From: Candidatus Schekmanbacteria bacterium GWA2_38_11 | Lineage (GTDB): Bacteria; Schekmanbacteria; GWA2-38-11 | Assembly (NCBI GenBank): GCA_001790645.1 | Contig: MGDB01000154.1 | Location: 22,692-32,113 of the forward strand | Reading direction: 5' to 3' | DNA length: 9,422 nt | In this document: positions 1 to 5,785 of the stretch, piece by piece | Numbering within the stretch: the stretch's first letter is position 1 | Layout: every line of letters begins with the position of its first letter | Notes under the pieces: generated by a model | Seen by the model: only the letters and a program-made list of their open reading frames with translations | Databases searched by the model: none | What the model was told of the DNA's origin: nothing | Translations under genes and position numbers: made by a program

Positions 1-258
1 CATATCATTGACATTAACCATTACAGAGGCCTTGCCAGCAGCATAAGGTTCTTCTCTTACCAGTGCTGGTAAAACACCATCTACAGAAAAGAGAAGGTAG
101 CCATCCTGATTTTTCAGAACTGCTGCATCATCTCCGATGCCAACAACTGTGCTTCCAAAGCTCTGAACGTTTTTAAGAATATCTCCGGCAATTTTAACGC
201 TGCTTTTCCTTTTAATTCCTTCAAAATTTCTTATTTCGCTAATAAGGTTCTTTAACAT
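1..258 (-). CDS. AIR synthase-related / ThiL-like protein, 5' part only
   Basis: I translated this minus-strand frame from the ATG at 258; it stays open for 86 codons and leaves the window at position 1, so the C-terminal part is missing. Residues 40-48 read GIGDDAAVL, the nucleotide/metal-binding aspartate motif of the PurM-like ATP-binding fold shared by ThiL, HypE, SelD and AIR synthase. Residues 55-86 (LLFSVDGVLPALV, then PYAAGKASVMVNVNDM) resemble, from memory, the 'AIR synthase-related, sll0787 family' rather than true ThiL, where the dimer strand and the VNVNDIAAMG segment follow. The family presumably binds ATP and a phosphorylated substrate, but the substrate is not known to me. An in-frame TGA lies upstream, and the purine-rich AGGAAGG lies 12 bases before the ATG, so the start is fairly secure. 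Thiamine-phosphate kinase is the main alternative. Confidence 0.65.
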   Translation of the reverse strand, partial: MLKNLISEIRNFEGIKRKSSVKIAGDILKNVQSFGSTVVGIGDDAAVLKNQDGYLLFSVDGVLPALVREEPYAAGKASVMVNVNDM

Positions 259-299
259 CTTCCTTAAATTCCTTCCTAAAAAGGTTCAATTGTTAAAAA

Positions 300-346
300 A
301 ACGGTTTAAACAGTTTGAACCGTTTAAACTGTTTCCAACTTGAACC
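300..346. repeat. GTTTAAAC dyad repeat, 18-base period
   Basis: Two 16-base units, AACGGTTTAAACAGTT at 300-315 and AACCGTTTAAACTGTT at 318-333, match each other with two mismatches both directly and as inverted repeats, because each contains the palindrome GTTTAAAC (304-311 and 322-329). TTGAACC follows at 315-321 and again at 340-346, with the inverse GGTTCAA at 283-289. The block lies about 40 bases upstream of the minus-strand start at 258, so it could be an operator. It could equally be one more of the AT-rich palindromic repeats that fill spacers in this genome. Confidence 0.55.
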
Positions 347-357
347 CTCAAACCCTT

Positions 358-499
358 CAGACTGTGTAACAATGTAGCCGCAACCTTTAGGTTGCGAATA
401 AAATTCTTTTAACATCAATGAGCTTAGCGCAGGCTACCTACCTGCCGGCAGGCAGGAAGCCTGTGGCTACCATTAAAACATGAGTCGTGGCACAGTCTG
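358..499. mobile_element. MITE-like non-coding element, copy A
   Basis: The ends are perfect 9-base inverted repeats, CAGACTGTG (358-366) and CACAGTCTG (491-499). Inside are a hairpin (CGCAACCT at 379-386 with AGGTTGCG at 389-396), a conserved AT-rich middle, and a second GC-rich hairpin around GCAGGCTA...AAGCCTG. A second copy at 2347-2454 aligns along its length apart from a 33-base difference. There is no open reading frame, so any movement would need a transposase elsewhere. No clear target duplication flanks this copy. The minimal, structured design fits a MITE or a REP-like composite element. Confidence 0.7.
437..456. repeat. short GC-rich palindromic insert inside copy A
   Basis: The 20 bases CCTACCTGCCGGCAGGCAGG sit in the loop of the hairpin formed by GCAGGCTA (430-436 region) and AAGCCTG (457-463). 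The comparable hairpin at 7669-7684 has only a two-base loop, which suggests that this palindrome was inserted. A 24-base version with one extra TGCC occurs at 2547-2570. GGCTACC is present on both sides (432-438 and 465-471), whereas copy B has it once. Confidence 0.65.
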
Positions 500-657
500 T
501 TTCCGCTTAAGTTAATTATCAAAGCCTAAATGTCAAATCAAGAAAAATGCAAAAATAAAATTAAAGAATTATCTTTGATATTTGACTTAACAAAATATAA
601 GATTGATGGAAGGTTTATTTACAGGAGCTGAGGTTTGAAATAGAGGAAGATAATTTT

Positions 658-1107
658 TTACCAAAAATAGACTATTCCATGCATTATTAAATTGCTGTAG
701 ATTCCTGCTATAAAATCATCTGCCATGACGCCAAAGCCGCCATCAAAAGCTTCAAGCCTTCTAATTGGAAAGGGTTTGATTACATCAAGCGCCCTAAAGA
801 GGATAAAACCAGTAACCAGGTATTTCCAGCTAAGCGGAATTGCCAGCATTGTAACCATGAACCCTACAACCTCATCTATTATTATTTCGCCGCTGTCCTT
901 TTTGCCATAGATAACCTCTGCTTTTGTAGAAGCAGGTATACCTAAAATGAAAATGACGACTGTGATTACTGCATAAGAAGGGACCTGGACGTATCTGTTG
1001 AGTAAGAGGTATAAAACGACTCCCCCTAATGTGCCAACAGTGCCGGACACTATGGGAGAATAACCAAGATAACAGCCTGATGTGAATAGAATTATAAATT
1101 TATCCAT
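658..1107 (-). CDS. pgpA: phosphatidylglycerophosphatase A
   Basis: This 149-residue protein is full length for PgpA, an inner-membrane phosphatase that removes phosphate from phosphatidylglycerophosphate to give phosphatidylglycerol. Family motifs are in order: SGTVGTLGG at 21-29, DSGEIIIDEVVG at 71-82 with the acidic metal-binding residues, FRALDVIKPFPI at 104-115, and GGFGVMADDFIAG at 123-135. Hydrophobic stretches at about 28-37, 46-57, 80-102 and near the C terminus fit the multi-pass topology. The ATG at 1105-1107 has no obvious Shine-Dalgarno sequence, but the N terminus matches the family well. It is transcribed away from the plus-strand lipoprotein gene. In many genomes PgpA lies beside cinA or thiL, which fits the ThiL-like neighbour downstream, although about 400 bases of repeats separate them. 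Confidence 0.93.
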   Translation of the reverse strand: MDKFIILFTSGCYLGYSPIVSGTVGTLGGVVLYLLLNRYVQVPSYAVITVVIFILGIPASTKAEVIYGKKDSGEIIIDEVVGFMVTMLAIPLSWKYLVTGFILFRALDVIKPFPIRRLEAFDGGFGVMADDFIAGIYSNLIMHGIVYFW

Positions 1108-1399
1108 TAAAATTTTTATATACTTATATACTTTGAAAGTCCTTATGTCAAATGGAAGTTTTAGGAAGTTTTAGGTCAATGAAAAATCAAATCCATCCTT
1201 CCTTTTTTAAAGAGGGGGATTCTACACTATCTCGATCCTCCTTTAATCCTTTCCTTAATGACTCCCAGCTTATAGCTTACAGCTAACCACGGTTCCTATA
1301 TCCCTTGACAAAAACAGACAACAGATATAGCCTGAAATATATTAAAATATAAATTCCCTGTTAAATCTAAAAATATATCTTTTCTTCTTGGCATTAGAA
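1108..1399. other. divergent intergenic region
   Basis: This 292-base gap separates divergently transcribed pgpA and the lipoprotein gene, so it must serve promoters in both directions. It contains a direct repeat of AAGTTTTAGG near 1147-1170, and TTTTTTAAAGAGGGGG near 1205-1220, which looks like a decayed relative of the CCCCCTTT/AAAGGGGG hairpin at 2305-2323. AGCTTATAGCTTACAGCT lies near 1269. No coding frame of interest is visible. Confidence 0.5.
1305..1331 (+). promoter_or_regulatory. possible sigma-70 promoter for the lipoprotein gene
   Basis: A perfect TTGACA at 1305-1310 is followed, after a short 15-base spacer, by TATAGC at 1326-1331, which matches four of six positions of the -10 consensus. 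It lies about 70 bases upstream of the lipoprotein start in the divergent gap. The short spacer and imperfect -10 keep this tentative. Confidence 0.3.
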
Positions 1400-2245
1400 A
1401 TGAGAGCTTTGGGAACCAAAACATCAGTGATAATCATCTTTTCTCTCTTTTCTTTCTATTCTACACTTCTTTTAGGTGGTTGTTCTTATTTTAAACCCCG
1501 GCTAAAAGAATCAAGAAACTTAGAGACACTCGGTAATCCATCCATTCTTGACGAGTCTTTGGCGGGAAGGTTTAAATCTTTCGGTAGTTTAAAGGGGATA
1601 GCCCATATAAATTTAAAGGCAGGTAAAAAGGGAAATTCTTTCAATGCGGTAGTTGTGCTAAAGACCCCTGATCTTTTCAGGTTTGAAATTCTCAATCCCT
1701 TAAACCAGCCGTTAGCATTGATTACAAGTGATGGGGAAAACATATATAAAACAGATCTTAAAAATTCTTCCCTCACGGTCTCCCCTATATCAGAGCAAGC
1801 TTCAGAAAAACTATTAGGATTACCTATTGTTCCTCATGAACTTGTTGAAATTATGACAGGAAATATCTCATTTGAAAAAACTGAACACCATATGCTTCAA
1901 TTTGATAAAGATAATAACCTTTATATCCTGACCCTGTACCAAAATTCTGGTGATACATCTAATAATAAATATTTAATTAAGAAATACTGGATTGAGCAGG
2001 TCCGCCTTATTCCATTAAAGGTTGAGGCATCTGACCAAAGCGGTAAGATCCTTTATGAAGTGGATTATTCAGATTTCCTCAATATTGATAACTACCCATT
2101 GCCCGGCAGAATAGAGTGTCATTATTTCCTGAAAAACATATTAGTTAAAATAAATTTTAAAGACATTTTGCTCAATGGTGAAGCAGATCAGTCGTTATTT
2201 AATTTCCAAAATCCTTCAGGCTTTAAAGTAATTTATTCAGAATAG
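1400..2245 (+). CDS. LolB/DUF4292-like outer-membrane lipoprotein
   Basis: The protein of 281 residues starts with a basic-hydrophobic signal peptide and a lipobox LLLGGC with the cysteine at residue 28, so it should be lipidated and anchored in the envelope. The mature part lacks further membrane segments and is rich in beta-strand patterns. Residues such as LAGRFKSFGSLKGIAHINLKA, followed by FRFEILNPLNQPLALITSDGENIY, resemble the LolA/LolB-type fold found in DUF4292 proteins. These are often proposed to help place lipoproteins in the outer membrane. A position just ahead of ispE mirrors lolB-ispE neighbours in proteobacteria and supports the assignment. I chose the ATG at 1400; a TTG at 1388 in the same frame would add four residues. 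Neither start has a strong ribosome binding site. The family is moderately sure and the function is inferred. Confidence 0.7.
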   Translation: MRALGTKTSVIIIFSLFSFYSTLLLGGCSYFKPRLKESRNLETLGNPSILDESLAGRFKSFGSLKGIAHINLKAGKKGNSFNAVVVLKTPDLFRFEILNPLNQPLALITSDGENIYKTDLKNSSLTVSPISEQASEKLLGLPIVPHELVEIMTGNISFEKTEHHMLQFDKDNNLYILTLYQNSGDTSNNKYLIKKYWIEQVRLIPLKVEASDQSGKILYEVDYSDFLNIDNYPLPGRIECHYFLKNILVKINFKDILLNGEADQSLFNFQNPSGFKVIYSE

Positions 2246-2304
2246 GATTATTGAGGACATTAGTGACTAAAGAAAAAACAAAGGGTAAAAAAATCCTCCT
2301 GTAT

Positions 2305-2323
2305 CCCCCTTTTGCAAAGGGGG
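2305..2323. repeat. CCCCCTTT/AAAGGGGG hairpin
   Basis: CCCCCTTT and AAAGGGGG form an 8-base-pair stem with a three-base loop, 60 bases after the lipoprotein stop codon. It is not followed by a run of T, so it is a poor intrinsic terminator. A diverged second unit lies at 2335-2344 plus 2460-2468, interrupted by MITE-like copy B, which suggests a tandem palindromic repeat. It may still protect or end the upstream transcript. Confidence 0.6.
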
Positions 2324-2343
2324 AATTGATAAATCCCTCTCTT

Positions 2344-2460
2344 TAGCAGACTGTGTCATAATGTATCCACAACCTTTAGGTTGTGGATAAAATTCTTTTA
2401 ATATCAATGAGCTTAGTGCAGGCTACCATTAAAACATGAGTTGTGACACAGCCTATAGCA
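2344..2460. mobile_element. MITE-like non-coding element, copy B, with target duplication
   Basis: GACTGTGTCA (2349-2358) and TGACACAGCC (2443-2452) form terminal inverted repeats with one mismatch. Internal sequence matches copy A, including a 12-base-pair perfect hairpin, TATCCACAACCT (2364-2375) with AGGTTGTGGATA (2378-2389). The stem differs from copy A at a paired position, G-C in A and A-T in B, so base pairing was kept. TAGCA occurs directly on both sides (2344-2348 and 2456-2460), as expected for a five-base target duplication. Removing the element and one TAGCA rejoins CTCTTT and AAAGAG into a hairpin, so the insertion lies at a hairpin tip. It carries no coding sequence. Confidence 0.72.
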
Positions 2461-2504
2461 AAGAGGGGTAATGGGAGTTGAAAGAATTTTAAGAGAAATT
2501 TTTC

Positions 2505-3476
2505 ATGCGACATAGACTTAAAAATAAGCGGGACAAGAATGTTCCGCCTACCTGCCTGCCGGCAGGCAGGTCGATTAGGCGGGGTTTTCTAACCCCGCTA
2601 AAGGAATTTTCAGGGGAAAAAAGCATAATCATAAAATCTCCTGCTAAGGTTAATCTGGCTCTAAATGTTATTTCAAAGAGGGAAGATGATTATCATAATC
2701 TGGAGACAATAATGATTCCGGTTTCTCTCTGTGACTATTTGGAAATTCAGAGCATTGAAGGTGATAAGATAAAAATCCTTTGTAATAATAAAAAGCTACC
2801 TCTAAATGGTAGAAATATAATAAATAAGGCTGTTAGACTTCTTTGGAATGAAATGGGAAAGAAAAGAGGAGTCATAATCAGTTTAAAGAAAAATATACCA
2901 ATATCTGCAGGCTTAGGCGGGGGTAGCAGTAACGGGGCATCAACTCTCCTGGCTTTAAATAAACTCTGGGGGATAAATCTTTCTTTAAATCGCTTGATTG
3001 AGCTTGGGGCAAAACTTGGAGCAGATGTTCCCTTTTTTATATACGGAAAGCCTGCCCTGGCTAAAGGAATTGGAGAAGATATCTACCCAGTAAAGATTAA
3101 GAGGCGTTTTTGGTTAGTCATAATAAATCCAGGGTTTCCAGTTTCAACTGCCTGGGTCTATAAAAACCTTAATTTGGCGTTGACAAAAAAGAATAAAAAT
3201 ATTAAGAAATTGACTTCCTTATTGAAAGAGGGCAGAAACCCTGATGCCTGGAGCAAGTATCTCAGTAATGATCTGGAAAGTGTGACTTTACAAAAGTTTC
3301 CAGTATTATCTGAAATTAAAAAATTATTTATAGAAGCCGGCGCATTAAATGCTCTGATGGCAGGGAGTGGCTCTTCTGTCTTTGGAGTTTTTTCTTCTAA
3401 GAGAGCTGCTGAGAGTGCTTACTCTGCATTAAAAGGGAAAGCCTTAGGAGATATTTTTTTAGTTAAAAATTTATAA
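2505..3476 (+). CDS. ispE: 4-diphosphocytidyl-2-C-methyl-D-erythritol kinase (start uncertain)
   Basis: IspE phosphorylates CDP-methylerythritol with ATP in the MEP isoprenoid pathway. Counting from the ATG at 2505, SPAKVNLALNV (45-55) contains the catalytic lysine K48. PISAGLGGGSSNGAS (132-146) is the GHMP-kinase ATP loop, GADVPFF (172-178) holds the catalytic aspartate D174, and MAGSGSSVFGVF (285-296) is the third GHMP motif. The frame gives 323 residues, whereas the family usually has about 280-290. The extra 40 residues are encoded by hairpin repeats at 2528-2598 and look non-native. The expected start, IIIKSPAKVN, begins at ATA 2625, which has AGGGG eight bases upstream, and no ATG, GTG or TTG exists in frame from 2508 until beyond the catalytic lysine. 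A 283-residue protein from an AUA start is therefore a real alternative. Function is secure; the start is not. Confidence 0.93.
   Translation: MRHRLKNKRDKNVPPTCLPAGRSIRRGFLTPLKEFSGEKSIIIKSPAKVNLALNVISKREDDYHNLETIMIPVSLCDYLEIQSIEGDKIKILCNNKKLPLNGRNIINKAVRLLWNEMGKKRGVIISLKKNIPISAGLGGGSSNGASTLLALNKLWGINLSLNRLIELGAKLGADVPFFIYGKPALAKGIGEDIYPVKIKRRFWLVIINPGFPVSTAWVYKNLNLALTKKNKNIKKLTSLLKEGRNPDAWSKYLSNDLESVTLQKFPVLSEIKKLFIEAGALNALMAGSGSSVFGVFSSKRAAESAYSALKGKALGDIFLVKNL
2528..2598. repeat. three consecutive palindromes within the ispE 5' region
   Basis: Three hairpins follow one another: GCGGGAC (2528-2534) with GTTCCGC (2541-2547); the perfect 20-base palindrome CCTGCCTGCCGGCAGGCAGG (2551-2570), enclosed by CCGCCTA (2544-2550) and TAGGCGG (2576-2582); and GCGGGGTT (2579-2586) with AACCCCGC (2591-2598). 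The GC-rich block stands out from the AT-rich surroundings. Its core recurs at 437-456. If translation starts at 2505 this DNA is translated, giving a stretch containing CLPAGR. Confidence 0.8.
2612..2627 (+). promoter_or_regulatory. ribosome binding site before an AUA codon of ispE
   Basis: AGGGG at 2612-2616 stands eight bases before ATA (2625-2627), exactly where homologous IspE proteins begin. AAGGA at 2600-2604 is also nearby. By contrast the ATG at 2505 has only a weak AAGAG (2491-2495) upstream. The spacing and strength favour initiation here, but AUA is a very rare start codon. Confidence 0.4.
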
Positions 3477-3625
3477 TTTTTTGGTAGAATTTCTGAAAAC
3501 GAAAGAGGTACCAAAGGAGTAGGAAAATATTACATAATAAATAAACGCTAATCCTTTAGGGCCATTCATATAAAAGAAGGGTTTAACTTTAATTAATCAC
3601 AATATTTTTTTAGGGGAGTTTTCCC

Positions 3626-3913
3626 ATGGAAGTTACTGAGGTAAGAGTTTTCACTGTAGAAGAAGAGAAGCTAAAGGCATATGTAACCATAATTTTTGAT
3701 GACTGCTTTGTCATCAGAGACCTCAAAGTGATTAATGGCAAAACCGGCCTTTTTGTAGCTATGCCAAGTCGTAAGCGGAAGGACGGGAGATTTAAGGACC
3801 TTGCCCATCCCCTTGACAATGAGACAAGAAAAAGAATTGAGGACAAAGTCATCGAAGAATATAATAAAGAAATTTTGAGAAAAGAAGTACATAATGTGAA
3901 AACAGATAGGTGA
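3626..3913 (+). CDS. spoVG: SpoVG family regulatory protein
   Basis: This 95-residue protein matches SpoVG over its whole length: MEVTEVRVFTVEEEKLKAYV at the N terminus, then FDDCFVIRDLKVINGKTGLF, and the hallmark VAMPSRKRKDGRFKDLAHPL. SpoVG proteins are small, site-specific nucleic-acid-binding regulators, first known from asymmetric septation in Bacillus but common in non-sporulating bacteria, so sporulation should not be inferred. The conserved helix with PSRKR and the basic C terminus (about 80-95) are the likely nucleic-acid-binding surface. AGGGGAG lies seven bases before the ATG, a strong ribosome binding site. About 150 bases separate it from ispE, and tRNA-Gln and prs follow, an arrangement typical of deltaproteobacteria-like genomes. 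Confidence 0.95.
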   Translation: MEVTEVRVFTVEEEKLKAYVTIIFDDCFVIRDLKVINGKTGLFVAMPSRKRKDGRFKDLAHPLDNETRKRIEDKVIEEYNKEILRKEVHNVKTDR

Positions 3914-3976
3914 ACTATTTTGGTTATAAGGTAAAAAATTCTAAATACTAATACTTTAATTTATATTAAGAAGTTT

Positions 3977-4047
3977 TCGGGGGTCGTCTAATGGCAGGAC
4001 AAGGGCCTTTGGAGCCCTTGATTGGGGTTCGAGTCCCTGCCCCCGAG
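3977..4047 (+). tRNA. tRNA-Gln (anticodon TTG)
   Basis: I folded this by hand into a complete cloverleaf of 71 bases. The acceptor stem is TCGGGGG (3977-3983) with CCCCCGA (4040-4046) and discriminator G at 4047. The D stem is GTCT with GGAC. The anticodon stem is AGGGC with GCCCT around the loop CTTTGGA, giving anticodon TTG (reads CAA and, by wobble, CAG). The T loop is TTCGAGT. The T stem has two G-T wobbles at its base. The 3' CCA is not encoded and must be added by the CCA-adding enzyme. It lies 38 bases upstream of prs and is probably transcribed with its neighbours. Confidence 0.95.
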
Positions 4048-4085
4048 TTATTCCTGCCAGCATTGGTACAGTTTAAGGAGAATAG

Positions 4086-5024
4086 ATGATTAACGGGTTA
4101 AAGATATTTTCAGGTAATGCTAATAAGCCCTTAGCTCATGAGATCTGCAGCGACTTGAATATTCCACTGGGAGATGCAGAGATATCCCATTTTAGTGATG
4201 GTGAGATTTTAGTGCAGATAAATGAAAATGTTAGGGGGAAAGATGTCTTCGTCATTCAGTCTGTTTCGAATCCTGTGAACCAGAATCTGATGGAGCTCCT
4301 CATAATGATCGATGCTTTTAAAAGAGCCTCTGCCAAAAGGATTACAGCTGTTATGCCATACTATTGCTATGCAAGGCAGGACAGAAAGGTTCAGCCGAGG
4401 GTTCCTATTACGGCAAAACTTGTGGCTGATTTACTTGAAGCAGCAGGATCAAATCGACTTTTGACAATTGACCTCCATGCCGGCCAGATCCAGGGTTTTT
4501 TTGATATCCCTGTGGATCATCTCTATGCAGCACCGGTGTTAGTTGATTACCTCCAGAAAAAAGATTTTAAAGACTTTGTTGTAATCTCGCCGGATGCCGG
4601 AGGAGTGGAGCGGGCAAGGGCTATAGCAAAAAGAATAAATGCGACTCTGGCTATTATTGATAAAAGAAGAGAGGGGCCAAATGTAGCAAAGGTTATGAAT
4701 ATTATCGGAGATGTAAAGGACAGGGGTGTCATTGTTGTTGATGACATCATAGATACTGCGGGCACCTTGGTCCAGGCAGTAGAGGCATTAAAGAAAAACG
4801 GAGCAAAAAGGGTATTTGCAAGCTGTACCCATGCTGTGTTATCAGGTCCTGCTGTTGAGAGAATAAATAATTCTGCTCTGGAGGAAGTAATTGTAACAAA
4901 TACAATATACATTGATGAACCAAAGAGAATAAAAAAGATAGTTATACTCTCGATTGCAAAGCTCTTGGCTGAGGCAATTAAAAATATCCATACAGAGAGC
5001 TCAGTCAGCTCCCTGTTTGTTTAG
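4086..5024 (+). CDS. prs: ribose-phosphate pyrophosphokinase (PRPP synthetase)
   Basis: The enzyme transfers pyrophosphate from ATP to ribose-5-phosphate, making PRPP for purine, pyrimidine, histidine, tryptophan and NAD synthesis. At 312 residues it is normal for class I Prs. Visible motifs are YARQDRK at 95-101, DLHAGQIQGFF at 129-139 with catalytic histidine 131, SPDAGGVERAR at 168-178, the catalytic flexible-loop region DKRREGPN at 192-199, and the ribose-phosphate/PRPP loop VVDDIIDTAGTL at 217-228. AAGGAG sits five bases before the ATG. The next gene, rplY, follows after 14 bases with its own AGGAGG, so the two form an operon. PRPP supply next to a tRNA and translation genes is a common arrangement. 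Confidence 0.97.
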   Translation: MINGLKIFSGNANKPLAHEICSDLNIPLGDAEISHFSDGEILVQINENVRGKDVFVIQSVSNPVNQNLMELLIMIDAFKRASAKRITAVMPYYCYARQDRKVQPRVPITAKLVADLLEAAGSNRLLTIDLHAGQIQGFFDIPVDHLYAAPVLVDYLQKKDFKDFVVISPDAGGVERARAIAKRINATLAIIDKRREGPNVAKVMNIIGDVKDRGVIVVDDIIDTAGTLVQAVEALKKNGAKRVFASCTHAVLSGPAVERINNSALEEVIVTNTIYIDEPKRIKKIVILSIAKLLAEAIKNIHTESSVSSLFV

Positions 5025-5038
5025 GAGGAACAATAGGA

Positions 5039-5755
5039 ATGGAAATAGAAAACTTAAAGGTTAAAAAACGTGAGCAGAAGGGAAAGGGATCATCAAGAAG
5101 ATTCAGAAGGCAGGGTTTTATCCCCGGGGTTTTTTATGGAAAAGGGGAAGATTCTGTTCCTCTTGTACTGAACCAAAAAGACCTTGAGAAAATACTTCAG
5201 AAAAATCCTTCGGAACATCCGGTAATGATCCTTGAATTTGACAACGGAGGTACTGGAGGTATTAAACCCCATGTCCTTTTAAAAGAGATTCAGCACGATC
5301 CTGTATCCGGAAAAATGCTTCATGTGGATTTTCATCATATAGATATAACTAAAAAGTTAAAGGTCAAGGTTGAGGTAGTTTTAACTGGAAAGGCAAAGGG
5401 AATAGTAGAAGCAGGCGGGGTTTTAAATTTTATTAACAGGGAGATTGAAATAGAATGTCTTCCATTATCATTGCCTGAAAACATAAAGGTGGACATTTCA
5501 AACCTGAATATAAACGATACAATCCATGTGAAGGATTTAGTAGTAGGGGAGGGAATGAGAATCCTTGATGATTCCGACGTTCCCATTGTTTCTGTAACGC
5601 CGCCTCATGTAGAGGCTGAAGTAAAGGAAGAGGTTCCTGTTGAAGGAGTTCCTGCTGAAGCTGCAAAAGAAGAAGGTAAAGAAGAAGAAGGAAAAGCTGC
5701 ACCTAAAGCTGCCGCCCCTGCTGCTGAAGAAAAAGCTCCCAAGGGGAAAAAGTGA
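5039..5755 (+). CDS. rplY: 50S ribosomal protein L25, long CTC/TL5 type
   Basis: L25 binds 5S rRNA in the large ribosomal subunit; the long form is also called CTC, a general stress protein in some bacteria. Residues 1-98 are the L25 domain, with RRQGFIPGVFYGKG near 23-36 and KEIQHDPVSGKMLHVDFHHI at 82-101. Residues about 102-190 form the beta-rich TL5 C-terminal domain (TGKAKGIVEAGGVL, then NINDTIHVKDL). Residues about 190-238 are a low-complexity tail of Ala, Glu, Pro and Lys, probably disordered and typical of this subfamily. AGGAGG stands upstream of the ATG at a suitable distance. It is followed by pth, the usual partner of ctc. Confidence 0.95.
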   Translation: MEIENLKVKKREQKGKGSSRRFRRQGFIPGVFYGKGEDSVPLVLNQKDLEKILQKNPSEHPVMILEFDNGGTGGIKPHVLLKEIQHDPVSGKMLHVDFHHIDITKKLKVKVEVVLTGKAKGIVEAGGVLNFINREIEIECLPLSLPENIKVDISNLNINDTIHVKDLVVGEGMRILDDSDVPIVSVTPPHVEAEVKEEVPVEGVPAEAAKEEGKEEEGKAAPKAAAPAAEEKAPKGKK

Positions 5756-5785
5756 GATATATAGTTTTATTTAATAGTTAAATTT

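Larger units (their letters stand above)
259..657. other. repeat-filled spacer between two minus-strand genes
   Basis: No coding frame of credible length or composition is visible in these 399 bases. From left to right they hold a GTTTAAAC-containing dyad, a MITE-like element (about 358-499) and then AT-rich sequence. The AT-rich part has a weak inverted repeat, GTCAAAT at 532-538 against ATTTGAC at 580-586. The promoter of the leftmost gene must lie here or further upstream. On the minus strand a TTGACA hexamer is present (complement of 531-536), but no good -10 box stands at the right distance. Confidence 0.6.

Noticed and set aside
358..499. CRISPR-like repeats
   Set aside because: The repeats are few, inverted and far apart; there are no regularly spaced direct repeats with spacers and no cas genes.
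725..910. Plus-strand open frame of 61 codons
   Set aside because: It lies entirely antisense to pgpA, whose motifs are clear, and has no recognisable features or ribosome binding site.
2305..2323. Intrinsic terminator after the lipoprotein gene
   Set aside because: The stem is strong, but no T-run follows and a related unit sits beside it, so a palindromic repeat is the better reading.
3610..3892. Two minus-strand open frames over spoVG
   Set aside because: They are shadows of a well-conserved SpoVG coding sequence.
3626..3913. Evidence for a spore-former
   Set aside because: SpoVG occurs widely in non-sporulating bacteria, and no other sporulation gene is present here.
5433..5702. Minus-strand, leucine-rich open frame of 89 codons
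   Set aside because: It is the complement of the Ala/Glu/Lys-rich tail of rplY; the leucine richness comes from reversed GAA/GCA/AAG codons.
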